Source: a virus. From it: a stretch of DNA of 24,354 bases. The stretch spans positions 1 to 24,354 of IMG/VR virus record IMGVR_UViG_3300043425_000262. One strand, given 5' to 3'. Shown here in pieces: positions 11,593 through 20,317 of the stretch. A model generated the notes under the pieces. It did no database searches. It was given only the letters and a program-made list of their open reading frames with translations, and had not been told where the DNA came from. A program made the position numbers and the translations under genes. How positions within the stretch are numbered: the stretch's first letter is position 1; every line of letters begins with the position of its first letter.

Positions 11593-13775
11593 TGGACGAT
11601 TATTCTAATTTCAACGAATATAACGAGACGCAAGACCCTCTTATTATTGAGTCGGACAAGCCTAATGTTCCAGAACTAGTAAAGGAACTTAGCCGTTCCT
11701 ACTTGTTTGGAGCAAACACGACTGAACTCAATGACAATGATGACATTCGTTATTGTCGATGGAATGGGCAGACTTCTGACGGAAAGAAATTTTCCGAAAA
11801 TCGTGACGAGGATGACCCCGCTCTTCCGTTTGAAGGTGCTTCTGACTCAAGAATTAGACTTATCGATAGGGTCATAAACGAGCAAGTTGCTCTTTGGATG
11901 AACTCGTTAAAGGGTTCTAAGTTAGGTGTTTCTGGAAGAACGATGGATGACGCAAAGAACGCCAGTTCTATGTCAACCCTGTTGGAGTATGTGACGGCTG
12001 GAAGAATGAAACAGGAAATGCGTAAGGAGGCGGAACTGTTTGCACAGTATGTTAATCAGTATGGATGGGGCGTAGTTCACATCGGATGGGAACAGGAGAT
12101 GGGAATGTCTGAAACCAAGTTTACTTTGTCCGACTTAGTCAATATGTCTGCGGAATTGGCTCAAGGTAACCCAGACTCTCCTGTAGCAAACATTGCACAG
12201 TTCGTAATCGACAAAGACAAGGAAGACATCGCTGTTTCGATTATTACCTCTGTTAAGCCAGAATATGACGAAAAACAGGCCAGAACGATTGTTCAAGACT
12301 TAAGAACCAAAGGCTACACAACAATCTACAATGAAATTATTTTAAAAAGCCTTCCTCAAATTACTACGCTTAAGCCGTATGACGAGATTACTTTTCCACC
12401 AGAAACGATAGAACTTCAGAAGGCTCGTGTAGTGTTTAGAAAAGTCTTTATGACTGAACTGGAAGTTCGTGCCATGATTAGGACGGACGAGTGGAATGAA
12501 GAAGGGGTCGAGGAAGCCATTAAAACAAAAGGTATGTTCACTTGGTACAGAGACCCGAACATCGTTCCTACCAACAGACTGAACCAAGACTACAGGCTTA
12601 GAACGAACAACCTTATTGAGATTTGCTACGCTTACTACAGGCAGTTAAACGAGGATGGAGTTCCGTGTGTTTACTACACGGTGTTCTCGCCTAACGCCAG
12701 CGACCAGACACATTTGAAGCACGGTAAACTCGGATACGCACACGGTAAGTATCCGTTCGTAGTGCTTCGCAGGGAGTACATCAGAAAGGCAATCTATGAG
12801 AGCCGTGGAATCACAGATATCCTGTCAACCGACCAAGCCGAACTAAAGGCACAGAGAGATGCTATGCGTGACCGCACTGCGTTCGAGACTGTCCCACCCC
12901 TAATGTATAAGCGGCGTGTCGGAGGCACTGGTCGAATTGGGCCAGCGATGCTACTCCCTGTTTCAGATGTCAATTCGGACTTCAAGTGGATGGAGCCGCC
13001 TAGAGGCTCACCACAGATAGCCGAATTTGTTGTGTCGCAAATTGAAAAAGATGCGGCTGGGTATTTCGGACTTACCAGAGAGGATACCCCTCCTGCGTTG
13101 TCCCAGATGCTACAACAGAACTCAGTGGACAACTGGCTTACTGCTTGGTCTGAGATATACACTCAGATGCTACAACTTACTATGCAGTACATGGATGTCG
13201 TTGAAATTGAGCGTGTCTGCGGTATGCCGCTTCCTAAGAATGTTGAAGACCTCAATACGCAGTACGACTTTGATGTTAAGTTTGATGTCAGAAATCTGTA
13301 CAGCGACCTTGTCTTAGAGAAACTCCAAGCCATTAATCAGTACATCCTTCCGCAGGATACTGGAGGTATCATCGACAGAAATGCAATGGTAAGACTGTCA
13401 GTAGAGGCTGTGTCTTCAGACATCGCCAAGGCAGTCGTTACAGACCAGACATCTGCCAGCCAGCGTATGTACAAGGAAGTTCAAAACGAAATCGGCATGA
13501 TGATGCTTGGAAACGAGGCTTCTTATGTGGAAAACGACCCGACAGCCAAGACTAAGATGATGTACCTTCAGCAGATAATCCAGAAGAACCCCAAGGCTCA
13601 ACAGGCTCAACAGCAAGACCAAGTCTTTGTTATGCTGTTGCAGAACTATGTGAAGAACCTCCAGATGTCAGTGATGCAACAGGAGAACAAACAAATAGGT
13701 CGTATCGGAGTTACACCTGTGTCGGACAAGATGGCAGAAGAACAACAAAACCCTCAAACCAATGAAGGATACTGA
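11592..13775 (+). CDS. Portal protein
   Basis: A 727-residue protein directly after TerL (TAATG overlap) and before scaffold and capsid, the standard position of the portal. It begins MDDYSNFNEYNETQDPLIIE; typical portal features are 'FEGASDSRIRLIDRVINEQV' early in the chain, a long helical stem with 'STDQAELKAQRDAMRDRTAF' near 415-435, the basic 'YKRRVGGTGRIGPA' stretch, and a C-terminal Gln-rich barrel-like tail. Length matches the long portals of P22- and SU10-type podoviruses. It forms the ring at one capsid vertex through which DNA passes. The assignment rests on pattern and synteny. Confidence 0.88.
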   Translation: MDDYSNFNEYNETQDPLIIESDKPNVPELVKELSRSYLFGANTTELNDNDDIRYCRWNGQTSDGKKFSENRDEDDPALPFEGASDSRIRLIDRVINEQVALWMNSLKGSKLGVSGRTMDDAKNASSMSTLLEYVTAGRMKQEMRKEAELFAQYVNQYGWGVVHIGWEQEMGMSETKFTLSDLVNMSAELAQGNPDSPVANIAQFVIDKDKEDIAVSIITSVKPEYDEKQARTIVQDLRTKGYTTIYNEIILKSLPQITTLKPYDEITFPPETIELQKARVVFRKVFMTELEVRAMIRTDEWNEEGVEEAIKTKGMFTWYRDPNIVPTNRLNQDYRLRTNNLIEICYAYYRQLNEDGVPCVYYTVFSPNASDQTHLKHGKLGYAHGKYPFVVLRREYIRKAIYESRGITDILSTDQAELKAQRDAMRDRTAFETVPPLMYKRRVGGTGRIGPAMLLPVSDVNSDFKWMEPPRGSPQIAEFVVSQIEKDAAGYFGLTREDTPPALSQMLQQNSVDNWLTAWSEIYTQMLQLTMQYMDVVEIERVCGMPLPKNVEDLNTQYDFDVKFDVRNLYSDLVLEKLQAINQYILPQDTGGIIDRNAMVRLSVEAVSSDIAKAVVTDQTSASQRMYKEVQNEIGMMMLGNEASYVENDPTAKTKMMYLQQIIQKNPKAQQAQQQDQVFVMLLQNYVKNLQMSVMQQENKQIGRIGVTPVSDKMAEEQQNPQTNEGY

Positions 13776-14007
13776 TTACGATAACAGTGTTTTTGGTTTT
13801 AATGAATACAACAAGATGTGGGAACATATCATGTTTGTTCTTGAACTTAACATAAAAGCCGAAACTGAAAGGGCTATATCCCCAGAAGTTGTTGGTGAAA
13901 ATCGTATACACCAGTGCGGAAGGGCTGATGCCTTAACAAACTTTAAGGCTCTCCTTCTTGAAGAACGGAAGACGGCACGGATTAAGGCTGGATTAACACC
14001 CGAATAA
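13762..14007 (+). CDS. Small late protein, 81 aa, unknown
   Basis: ATG 13762 overlaps the portal 3' end by 14 bases. The product begins MKDTDYDNSVFGFNEYNKMW and then is helical and charged ('FVLELNIKAETERAIS', 'FKALLLEERKTARIKAG'). 'FNEYN' also occurs in the first 13 residues of the portal, and 'DY' near the N-terminus links it to the 7814 gene. No family is recognised. The position between portal and scaffold suggests a minor head or assembly factor. Confidence 0.75.
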   Translation: MKDTDYDNSVFGFNEYNKMWEHIMFVLELNIKAETERAISPEVVGENRIHQCGRADALTNFKALLLEERKTARIKAGLTPE

Positions 14008-14019
14008 ATTTACTTCTAC

Positions 14020-14041
14020 TTGACATCTGTAAAAAAGATGT
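14020..14041 (+). promoter_or_regulatory. TTGACA box and small hairpin before scaffold gene
   Basis: The 107-base gap 14008-14114 holds TTGACA (14020-14025), without a convincing -10, and overlapping it a perfect hairpin ACATCT-gtaaaaa-AGATGT (14023-14041). It is the largest gap within the structural genes, so an internal promoter for scaffold and capsid is plausible but not shown. Confidence 0.25.
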
Positions 14042-14114
14042 AAAGGTGAATACAACAGTTTCTGGGAGTCTGTAAAAACCCTGCAAAAAACAAAGGCACT
14101 TTAGACCTTATCTA

Positions 14115-15104
14115 ATGCAAAACATAGACCCACAAAACGGAGAAGCGGACGCATCCAACGCTGGAGACAGCGAAAACAGTCTGCAGGAAGGCAACTATCC
14201 TACATCTGCTGATATAAACAGCAGGTTAAACTCAATCCTGTTCGATGATGAAGTTGCAACGGAACAGGCGGAAGAGGGCGAAGCCGACAGTAATCAGCCC
14301 CAAGACCAGCAGACAGACGGTGAGTCGGAAACGAACACTGAAACTGATACTGAAGGCGATGAGGTTCATTCAAAGTCCGAGGAAGAGCAAGAGGAGGTTT
14401 CTCGTGGCGTTCAAAAGAGAATTGATAAACTGACAGCAAAACGAAAAGAGGCGGAAGCCGAAATCGAAAAACTGAAGCAGGAAGTCGAGTCCCTCAAGAA
14501 CACTACGACTAGTCAGAAAGAGCCAGTATTCTCAGACGAACCTTTTTCCAACTTGAACACGATTGCAGAAATTGAGGCAGAGATTGCCCAAGCAAGGTCG
14601 GTTCGGAATTGGGCAGAGGAAAACGCTGACGGATATTCGGAGACAACTGACAAGGGCGAGGAAGTGTATTATGACCCTGCCAAGATTAGGCAGATTAAGG
14701 TGAACGCAATGAAAGCACTTGAAGAAGGGCTTCCTAAGCGTCTCCAGTACATCCAAGCGAGAGACCAAGTTGACCAAATTGCTACAAAGGAATATCCGTG
14801 GTGGAAGGATAAGACTGCAAAGGAGCGTCAGATTGCTGAACAGTTCCTGCAAGTTTTCCCGCACATAAAGAAATTCCCAGACTACAAGATGGTTATTGGT
14901 GATTACATCAGAGGCGTTAAAGCCCGAGAAGCGGCAGTGAAAGGTCAGAAGCCTGTCGTAAAAGCACCTGTTCAGCCTCGTTCCAGTGGCATAGCACCGA
15001 CTGTCAAAAAAGAGGACATCCGCAGTCAGAACGCTTACGCCAAGTTCTCCAAGTCTGGAAGAACTGATGACCTTGCTAAAGTTATGGAGAAGTTCCTCGA
15101 CTAA
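14115..15104 (+). CDS. Capsid scaffolding protein
   Basis: A 329-residue protein between portal and major capsid gene, the classic scaffold position. The first 95 residues are very acidic and Gln/Glu/Asp/Ser-rich (disordered), about 97-132 is a coiled coil ('RIDKLTAKRKEAEAEIEKLK'), the middle is helical, and the C-terminus is basic ('GQKPVVKAPVQPRS', 'KKEDIRSQNAYAKFSKSG'), as scaffold C-termini that contact capsid proteins often are. It would guide procapsid assembly and leave or be cleaved before DNA packaging. No protease domain is seen. The start has no SD. Confidence 0.8.
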   Translation: MQNIDPQNGEADASNAGDSENSLQEGNYPTSADINSRLNSILFDDEVATEQAEEGEADSNQPQDQQTDGESETNTETDTEGDEVHSKSEEEQEEVSRGVQKRIDKLTAKRKEAEAEIEKLKQEVESLKNTTTSQKEPVFSDEPFSNLNTIAEIEAEIAQARSVRNWAEENADGYSETTDKGEEVYYDPAKIRQIKVNAMKALEEGLPKRLQYIQARDQVDQIATKEYPWWKDKTAKERQIAEQFLQVFPHIKKFPDYKMVIGDYIRGVKAREAAVKGQKPVVKAPVQPRSSGIAPTVKKEDIRSQNAYAKFSKSGRTDDLAKVMEKFLD

Positions 15105-15116
15105 ATATATACTACT

Positions 15117-16145
15117 ATGGCAAGTCTAACAGAAAGAAATATCGTCTCTGGTAAGCGGGAAGCCCTCGCTGATACCATCTCACTCGTGGATGCTAAGTCC
15201 ACTCCGTTCACATCGATGGCCCCCAAGGTCGCCAAGCCCGGAAATACGCTCTTCCGCTGGCAGGTTGACTCTCTGCCGACTGTTACCGCCGAACAGGCTG
15301 GTGTCGTTGACGGCACGGATGTTGACCCGAATGGTGCGAGCATCAAGAACTATGTCAAGGACGGTTCTAACCAGTACCGCTTTGAACTGTCGAACCACAT
15401 CCAGATTTTCAGAGAAAGCACTCGTGTGTCTCCTCTGACGACTGACATCGCTGTGGTTGCTGGCGTTCGTTCCGAACTGTCGAACAATGTCGCTAAGGCC
15501 ACCGAAACGCTCAAGCGTAAGATGGAAAGAACCCTCTGCTCCGCCAACCTCCCGAAGGCTGACGATGGTGCTTCCCAAGGCTACGCTTCTCGTGGTCTCG
15601 ACTCGTGGATTAAGAACGACTTCACAGGCGACACCTACCTCCCTGTCCCGACATCGTTCCGCACCCCGACCTCGTCTATCTCCAATGTCGGCACAGCCGC
15701 TCTTGATGAAATGGTTGTCCAGAATATGCTGGCCTCCGTTTTTGAACAGACTGGTCGTCCGCAGGAGTTTGACCTCCTTGGTGGCTACAAGTTGAAGCAA
15801 GCCTTCACCGCCCTCACATACACGACAAGACAGACTGGCACTGCCCCCGCTTCCGTTATCCGCACACTCAACAGAGAGTCGGAACAGAGCGTGTACAAGT
15901 CCAGCATCGATGTCTTTGAAGGTGACTTCGGCTCTATCCGTCTCCACACATCGCTCTTCCTTAAGAACAACTTCTGCGGTTACCTGCTGAATTGGGACTT
16001 AGTCGGAGTCGGCTACGGAGGCAACATCGCCCAAGTCAAGGAACTCACCGATAACGGTGGTGGCCCTGCCAGAATGGTCGAGGCTATCGCTACTTGCATC
16101 GTGAAGAACCCGCTTGGTCTCGCCAAGTTCGACTTCACTGCCTAA
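15117..16145 (+). CDS. Major capsid protein (SU10-like, DUF5309 type)
   Basis: 342 residues, directly after the scaffold. The N-terminal 'ISLVDAKSTPFTSMAPKV' with 'GNTLFRWQVDSL' matches the SU10-type major head protein pattern (residues about 21-55: a short helix, then 'xxTPFxS', then a strand ending in W-x-x-D-x-L). The centre has 'TRVSPLTTDIAVVAGVRSEL' and a long helix with 'KATETLKRKMERTL'. These fit an HK97-fold capsid protein of about normal length. Codon use returns to GC-rich, CTC/CGT/GAC-preferring codons, unlike its neighbours, as expected for the most abundant virion protein. Confidence 0.88.
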   Translation: MASLTERNIVSGKREALADTISLVDAKSTPFTSMAPKVAKPGNTLFRWQVDSLPTVTAEQAGVVDGTDVDPNGASIKNYVKDGSNQYRFELSNHIQIFRESTRVSPLTTDIAVVAGVRSELSNNVAKATETLKRKMERTLCSANLPKADDGASQGYASRGLDSWIKNDFTGDTYLPVPTSFRTPTSSISNVGTAALDEMVVQNMLASVFEQTGRPQEFDLLGGYKLKQAFTALTYTTRQTGTAPASVIRTLNRESEQSVYKSSIDVFEGDFGSIRLHTSLFLKNNFCGYLLNWDLVGVGYGGNIAQVKELTDNGGGPARMVEAIATCIVKNPLGLAKFDFTA

Positions 16146-16151
16146 GCAATA

Positions 16152-16517
16152 GTGGCTGACGCATTCGTTCAGTCATTGGTCGAGTTAATTCCAGCCCATC
16201 TCCATAAGGAAATGGAAAGGGAACTTATCAATGGCTGGCGGATGCGTGAGTCTGTTGCTCGTGCAGAAGCCAAGCAGATTGCCCATTTTGGGCACACTCA
16301 CGAGGCTCACGATGTCAAAGGTTTAGGCAGAAAGGTTGCTGAAATCCCTGCCGATGCCTATCACTATTGGGGACAGCGATTAGGGTATGAATGCTGGAAG
16401 GATAAGCAGTTTATGAAAGAATTCCTGCGTGATAATCCCGAACTCGCTGTCCGCAATTATTGTAAGAAGACGGTAGTTCAAGGAACTATCTTCACAGCGG
16501 ATGGTTACCAAGTATAA
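16152..16517 (+). CDS. Hypothetical protein downstream of capsid, 121 aa
   Basis: Starts with GTG 16152, six bases after the capsid stop, and ends in a one-base overlap with the next ATG. The product begins MADAFVQSLVELIPAHLHKE and is largely helical, with a His-rich centre ('IAHFGHTHEAHDVKGLG') and 'AYHYWGQRLGYECWKDKQFM'. I recall similar unnamed proteins after the capsid gene of other podoviruses, but know no function; completion-protein or minor head roles are guesses based on position. Cys and His residues are spaced without a clear metal-binding motif. Confidence 0.75.
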   Translation: MADAFVQSLVELIPAHLHKEMERELINGWRMRESVARAEAKQIAHFGHTHEAHDVKGLGRKVAEIPADAYHYWGQRLGYECWKDKQFMKEFLRDNPELAVRNYCKKTVVQGTIFTADGYQV

Positions 16518-17290
16518 TGCGTACTACCGATTTTTCACAAATACTGTTTGAAGCCCTGCAATACAGCGGCAACGACAGACATAACATTAATGACGAAACC
16601 TTTGGTCAATTCAGAGATTTCGCTAACGCTAGATTGCGTGAAGCGTGGGAGCAAGACGAGTGGCCCGACCTTTGCAGACTAGCACAATTCACGACCAGCA
16701 TTGATACAAACAATGTTGTTTCGTTCACTTTACCTTCAGACGCTGGGGAAGTACTTGGCGTTTTTAACAAGAACCCTCAGTCAAGCACTAGGGTAACAGA
16801 CCTTGGATATGACCTTTACAATGATGGTACTACCACAAAGGTTATTGTACAAAACCGAATACTAGCCGATGGATGGTATCATTATAGAATTAAATGTCCT
16901 GCTTTGGTCGGCGACTTGTACAACCCTTCAGTCGTATATTACCAAGGTTCACAGGTCTATTTTGACTCTGGTTCTGGAACAGGTACATACCTTCCAGTTT
17001 CTGGGAAGCCACATAGTGGTAATTTTTACACCTGTGTTGTAAACTCCACTGTCGCTGGAAATAGTCCTACAACTCACCCTGCCAGTTGGCAGAAGGTAAA
17101 TATCCCTTACATTTTTGCACATTACCTGTCTTGGGGAAGTGCGGCTAATTGGTTCGCTTCTGAAAACCTCGTACAAGAGGCTGGTGCTATCGAGGCCAAG
17201 GCTAACGAAAGACTTGCTGTTGAAGTAGACAAGATTGCTAGACAGCAGAACCAAACATCTAAAATCAGATTCATTAATCCCTACTCCTAA
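16517..17290 (+). CDS. Probable head-tail connector/adaptor protein
   Basis: 257 residues, placed between the capsid gene and the tail nozzle. The N-terminal helices ('FGQFRDFANARLREAWEQDE', 36-55) and the C-terminal helical part ('AGAIEAKANERLAVEVDKIA') fit the adaptor or tail-tubular-A type that sits below the portal. An insertion at about 135-200 has 'VVYYQGSQVYFD' followed by 'VAGNSPTTHPASWQKV', the Gly-x-Ser-Pro-x-x-x-Pro-x-x-Trp pattern of ChiC/CBM5-12-like carbohydrate-binding modules. The adaptor may therefore display a small sugar- or surface-binding domain. Starts in a TAATG overlap with the gene before. Confidence 0.65.
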   Translation: MRTTDFSQILFEALQYSGNDRHNINDETFGQFRDFANARLREAWEQDEWPDLCRLAQFTTSIDTNNVVSFTLPSDAGEVLGVFNKNPQSSTRVTDLGYDLYNDGTTTKVIVQNRILADGWYHYRIKCPALVGDLYNPSVVYYQGSQVYFDSGSGTGTYLPVSGKPHSGNFYTCVVNSTVAGNSPTTHPASWQKVNIPYIFAHYLSWGSAANWFASENLVQEAGAIEAKANERLAVEVDKIARQQNQTSKIRFINPYS

Positions 17291-17595
17291 TGTCGCTATC
17301 CTACACATCCTTCTCTACTCCCGCTCTGCGGAAGATGTCCCACTCGGACATCACTATGACCACATCGTTTGCTTCGGTGCTTGGCCCTAGAGTTCTTCCT
17401 GAGCGTAGAGTTATCGTAGCCATCCAGAACAAGTCTTCTACGGCTACCCTTGAAGTCATCTTTGACACGACTGGCTCTGCTGGTCTTTTCATTCCCCCGA
17501 ACCAGACCATCTCCGTTGAGAATTATAACGGCACGGTTCTTCTTCGTTCGGATACTGCTGGCTCTATTGCCCATCTTGCTGTCGGCTCTGTCTGA
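17290..17595 (+). CDS. Small beta-rich virion protein, 101 aa
   Basis: The product begins MSLSYTSFSTPALRKMSHSD and is mostly short strands ('RRVIVAIQNKSSTATLEVIF', 'GLFIPPNQTISVENYNGTVL'), typical of a compact beta-sandwich. It overlaps neighbours by one base on both sides. No named family is recognised; a minor tail or decoration protein is likely from position. Codon use resembles the capsid gene (CTT, CGT, GTC), which hints at good expression. Confidence 0.7.
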   Translation: MSLSYTSFSTPALRKMSHSDITMTTSFASVLGPRVLPERRVIVAIQNKSSTATLEVIFDTTGSAGLFIPPNQTISVENYNGTVLLRSDTAGSIAHLAVGSV

Positions 17596-18413
17596 TGTTT
17601 GGCAGACTTTTCAGTCTTATTGGACTGTCTTGGGGTAACGGAGGTATGTCCGTTGACGGCTCAAGCGAGTCTCCGTCTCTTCCAGAGGCTGGTACTATCC
17701 TGAATACCTTTACTGGCATTGAGTATCCTACTGACAATGGCGGTAGCAGTTTCTATCTTTCAGAAGTTGGATTTGTTCCTAATCAAATTTGTAGCGTTTA
17801 CCTAAAGGCAGATGGAGTTGGTGGCAGTTATTATGACTGGGCTAATGTTTTTGATGTTTCATATAAGCCATCTGGTCAGTCGTTTTTTTCTAGTAGCGGA
17901 ACTTTGTATGTGACTATTAACGGAACGGATTACTCCAGCGGTTCGTACAGTTACGATTACTTCCACGATGGTTCTGGTTCGTATTATACTTCTGGAAGCA
18001 GTTCTTACTCTCCTTACGGAGACTATATCACCTCTGACAGTAACTCTGGAAGCAGTTCTATTTCTACCCCTGTAGGCTCGTTTACATACGAGAATTGGTC
18101 TGGAAACTCCTACTACCACGATGGGTCTGGTAGTTACTACTCAAATAGAGATGGGTACTCTCAAGCGACTGATGGGACATTTATCGGAACAGATTCTACT
18201 GGTGGTTCAAGCCAGACAGAAGTTCCTAGCGGTAGCGGTAACTACTTCACTTATGGCAGTTGGTCTTCCATTGACTACTACTACCAACTCAGCGGAAATA
18301 CTTATAGTTACTACTATCAGGGTGTAGTGTCTGCAAACTACGGAGACTACATTACCAATGATGGCACTTACAGTTACTATTGGGATGGCACAGGCGGTTA
18401 CTACTACTACTAA
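17595..18413 (+). CDS. Tyr/Ser/Gly-rich repeat protein, 272 aa
   Basis: After about 115 residues of ordinary composition, the rest is built of degenerate Tyr/Ser/Gly/Asp repeats. Core units are 'YDYFHDGSGSYYTSG' (120-134), 'NSYYHDGSGSYYSN' (171-184), 'IDYYYQLSGNTYSYYYQG' (226-243) and 'TYSYYWDGTGGYYYY' (258-272), separated by 'YGDYIT.D' links (141-148 and 249-256). No family name is known to me. The setting among tail genes suggests a virion surface or adhesion protein; the repeats could make a beta-solenoid or sticky surface. The start is fixed by the one-base overlap with the previous stop (TGATG). Confidence 0.75.
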   Translation: MFGRLFSLIGLSWGNGGMSVDGSSESPSLPEAGTILNTFTGIEYPTDNGGSSFYLSEVGFVPNQICSVYLKADGVGGSYYDWANVFDVSYKPSGQSFFSSSGTLYVTINGTDYSSGSYSYDYFHDGSGSYYTSGSSSYSPYGDYITSDSNSGSSSISTPVGSFTYENWSGNSYYHDGSGSYYSNRDGYSQATDGTFIGTDSTGGSSQTEVPSGSGNYFTYGSWSSIDYYYQLSGNTYSYYYQGVVSANYGDYITNDGTYSYYWDGTGGYYYY

Positions 18414-18418
18414 ACTTT

Positions 18419-18601
18419 ATGGCTACTGAAACAAAAATTCCCAACGGCTGGACAGCCTTTGTTAAAGATACCAAGGCTCTTGGATACCGTGAGTTTGTTG
18501 GTGGTGGCAAGTACTTTGGCACTCTGACCCTCATCACAAAGCCCACCGAAGCCGAACTCAAAACTGAACTCGAAAGACTCAAGATTTCCCTACCTAAATG
18601 A
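18419..18601 (+). CDS. Small protein, 60 aa, unknown
   Basis: ATG 18419 lies 5 bases after the previous stop; upstream in-frame ATG 18380 would overlap the repeat protein. The product starts MATETKIPNGWTAFVKDTKA, continues with a Gly-rich turn and strands ('FVGGGKYFGTLTLITKPTEA'), and ends in a short helix. No family is recognised. The stop overlaps the next ATG (ATGA), so it is coupled with the membrane microprotein that follows. Confidence 0.65.
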   Translation: MATETKIPNGWTAFVKDTKALGYREFVGGGKYFGTLTLITKPTEAELKTELERLKISLPK

Positions 18602-18705
18602 TTACACTCATCCTCGCTACGGTCACCTTCCTTGGTGGCCTTTATGTCGGCACACGCTGGTCTGAAAAGATTAAGTCTATCTACGAGTCTATCGTCACGA
18701 AGTAA
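18598..18705 (+). CDS. Small membrane protein, 35 aa (holin-like candidate)
   Basis: ATG 18598 forms an ATGA overlap with the previous stop, and TAA 18703-18705 overlaps the tail nozzle start (TAATG). The product starts MITLILATVTFLGGLYVGTR, one transmembrane helix (about 2-18), followed by a charged helix ending in IVTK. Perfect fit between two coupled genes strongly supports that it is real. One-helix proteins of this size can be pinholins or other lysis or membrane factors; with no endolysin in view this stays a guess. Confidence 0.7.
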   Translation: MITLILATVTFLGGLYVGTRWSEKIKSIYESIVTK

Positions 18706-20315
18706 TGCCCAGTGAAGTTGTCAGAGACGGAGACCTAGGATTTGTCGGGCTTAACAGCCGTGACAATCCTTCTGCATTGCCTAAAGGCGTTGTGTCTCAG
18801 TCTCAGAACTTCAGACTGGATAGAGGTGTAGCCACCGTCAGAAAGGGGCTACAGCGTAAGACATCCATCGCCCTTGTCGGGCAACAGGTCTACGGAAGTG
18901 GCTCGTATATCAATGGTACAGGTCAGGAGATTTTTGTAATCGTAGTTACTGACGGTCTGTATTCTTACAACCCTCAGACGGAACTACTGTCTATCAAGGT
19001 TAACTTCCCTGTAGGCGAGACTATCACAACGCAGGACGGCTGTGATGTGATTCAAGCCGTAGATAAGGTATACATCTCCAGAGGGTTTTCTAAGCGACCT
19101 CTAGTGTGGGATATTGGAACAGGGGTTACCGCCCTTGCTTCCAGTGGTACTGGTGTGGAGTTTCCTAACTGCACATCGCTTATGTACTACGCCAATAGAC
19201 TTGTTGCTATTGGCAAGCATCACGGTGAAACAAACACGGCAAGAAACCGTGACACTGTTTCAGTTAGCAACTACCTAGAGCCTAACCATTGGGACGCTCT
19301 TGATGCGTTCACATTCAACGAAGGCGGTAACGATGAGGTTGTTTCTGTCGCTCCTTGGACTCTTAACGAGTTCTTGGTTCTAATGCGTAACAGCATCTTC
19401 TATGTAAACATCGGCCTTGGAAGATACGCAGAAAGCGACCCACTTGGTACGACATCTTTCATCAAGACGCTCGTTACAGACATTGGTTGCTCCGCCAAGA
19501 GAAGCGTTGTTCAGGCTAACGGAGGAGTAATCTTCCTCTCTGACAATGGTGTCTACTTCCTTACCCCTCAGGCCGTAGGCTCTAACGAGTCCGTCAGACT
19601 TCTTACGGTTGCAGACCCTATGTCTTCTCCGATTGACGATGTCATTCAGAGAATTAACAGGCAGTATGCGTATAGAGCGGTTGCTACCTACTGGAATAAC
19701 AGGTACTACCTTGCCGTTCCTCTAGACAACTCTCAGGATAACAACGCCATCTTGGTGTACAATTTCATCCTTAAGGCGTGGGAGTCTGTTGATACTTACC
19801 CTGCTGGCTTTGATGTGTTCTCTTTCCTCGTAGGCAAGAAGGACAATCAGCGTAGGCTCTACGCTATGGATGGAGACCAAGGTTTCTTCCTGATGGAGCA
19901 ACTGAACTGGGATGAGTATGGCCCTAGCACAGGAACGCCTATCCTTCCGTTCTTCATTCCTACAACGCTTAATCCTTCGGCATTCACTCCTAACCAGATT
20001 AACGGAATCCTTAAGACAAGAAGGTACACATTTGATAGTATTGGTGACAAACGGTTCAGCACATCCGAAGTAGAAATGGTCTGTGACGCTGGCAGTCAGA
20101 TTGAAACAACCATCGAGGTCTATAATCCAGATGTAATTAGCGTCACAGACAAGTTTGGAGTGGCTGTCACTGAAGACTCTGCAAGGCGTGTTCCTGTCCG
20201 AAAGATTGGCACAGGAATCCAACTCAAGTTTAGTACTACAAACCTTAGACCTTCTATTAGGTCTGCGTACATCTACGCTATTAACCAATTCAAAACTAAT
20301 CAGAGTAAAAAATAA
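18705..20315 (+). CDS. Tail nozzle / stabilization protein
   Basis: 536 residues. The N-terminal 'GLNSRDNPSALPKGVVSQSQ' with 'NFRLDRGVATVRKG' is typical of the phage tail nozzle or P22-gp10-like stabilization family: a 'xNSRxxPxxLPxGxxxxxxN' line followed by an R-G-x-x-x-x-R-x-G turn. The rest is strand-rich with repeated blades ('VVSVAPWTLNEFLVLMRNSI', 'NGVYFLTPQAVG', 'YAYRAVATYWNNRYYLAVPL'), as expected of a beta-propeller. It would close the tail tube end below the adaptor. Position after the connector and before the fibre agrees. Confidence 0.8.
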   Translation: MPSEVVRDGDLGFVGLNSRDNPSALPKGVVSQSQNFRLDRGVATVRKGLQRKTSIALVGQQVYGSGSYINGTGQEIFVIVVTDGLYSYNPQTELLSIKVNFPVGETITTQDGCDVIQAVDKVYISRGFSKRPLVWDIGTGVTALASSGTGVEFPNCTSLMYYANRLVAIGKHHGETNTARNRDTVSVSNYLEPNHWDALDAFTFNEGGNDEVVSVAPWTLNEFLVLMRNSIFYVNIGLGRYAESDPLGTTSFIKTLVTDIGCSAKRSVVQANGGVIFLSDNGVYFLTPQAVGSNESVRLLTVADPMSSPIDDVIQRINRQYAYRAVATYWNNRYYLAVPLDNSQDNNAILVYNFILKAWESVDTYPAGFDVFSFLVGKKDNQRRLYAMDGDQGFFLMEQLNWDEYGPSTGTPILPFFIPTTLNPSAFTPNQINGILKTRRYTFDSIGDKRFSTSEVEMVCDAGSQIETTIEVYNPDVISVTDKFGVAVTEDSARRVPVRKIGTGIQLKFSTTNLRPSIRSAYIYAINQFKTNQSKK

Positions 20316-20317
20316 CT

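Noticed and set aside
13023-13317. 96-codon frame inside the portal gene
   Set aside because: Alternative-frame shadow of the portal gene, Cys/Arg/Leu-rich without independent support.
15180-15947. 255-codon minus-strand frame
   Set aside because: Antisense of the major capsid gene; long only because of the capsid gene's GC-ending codon choice.
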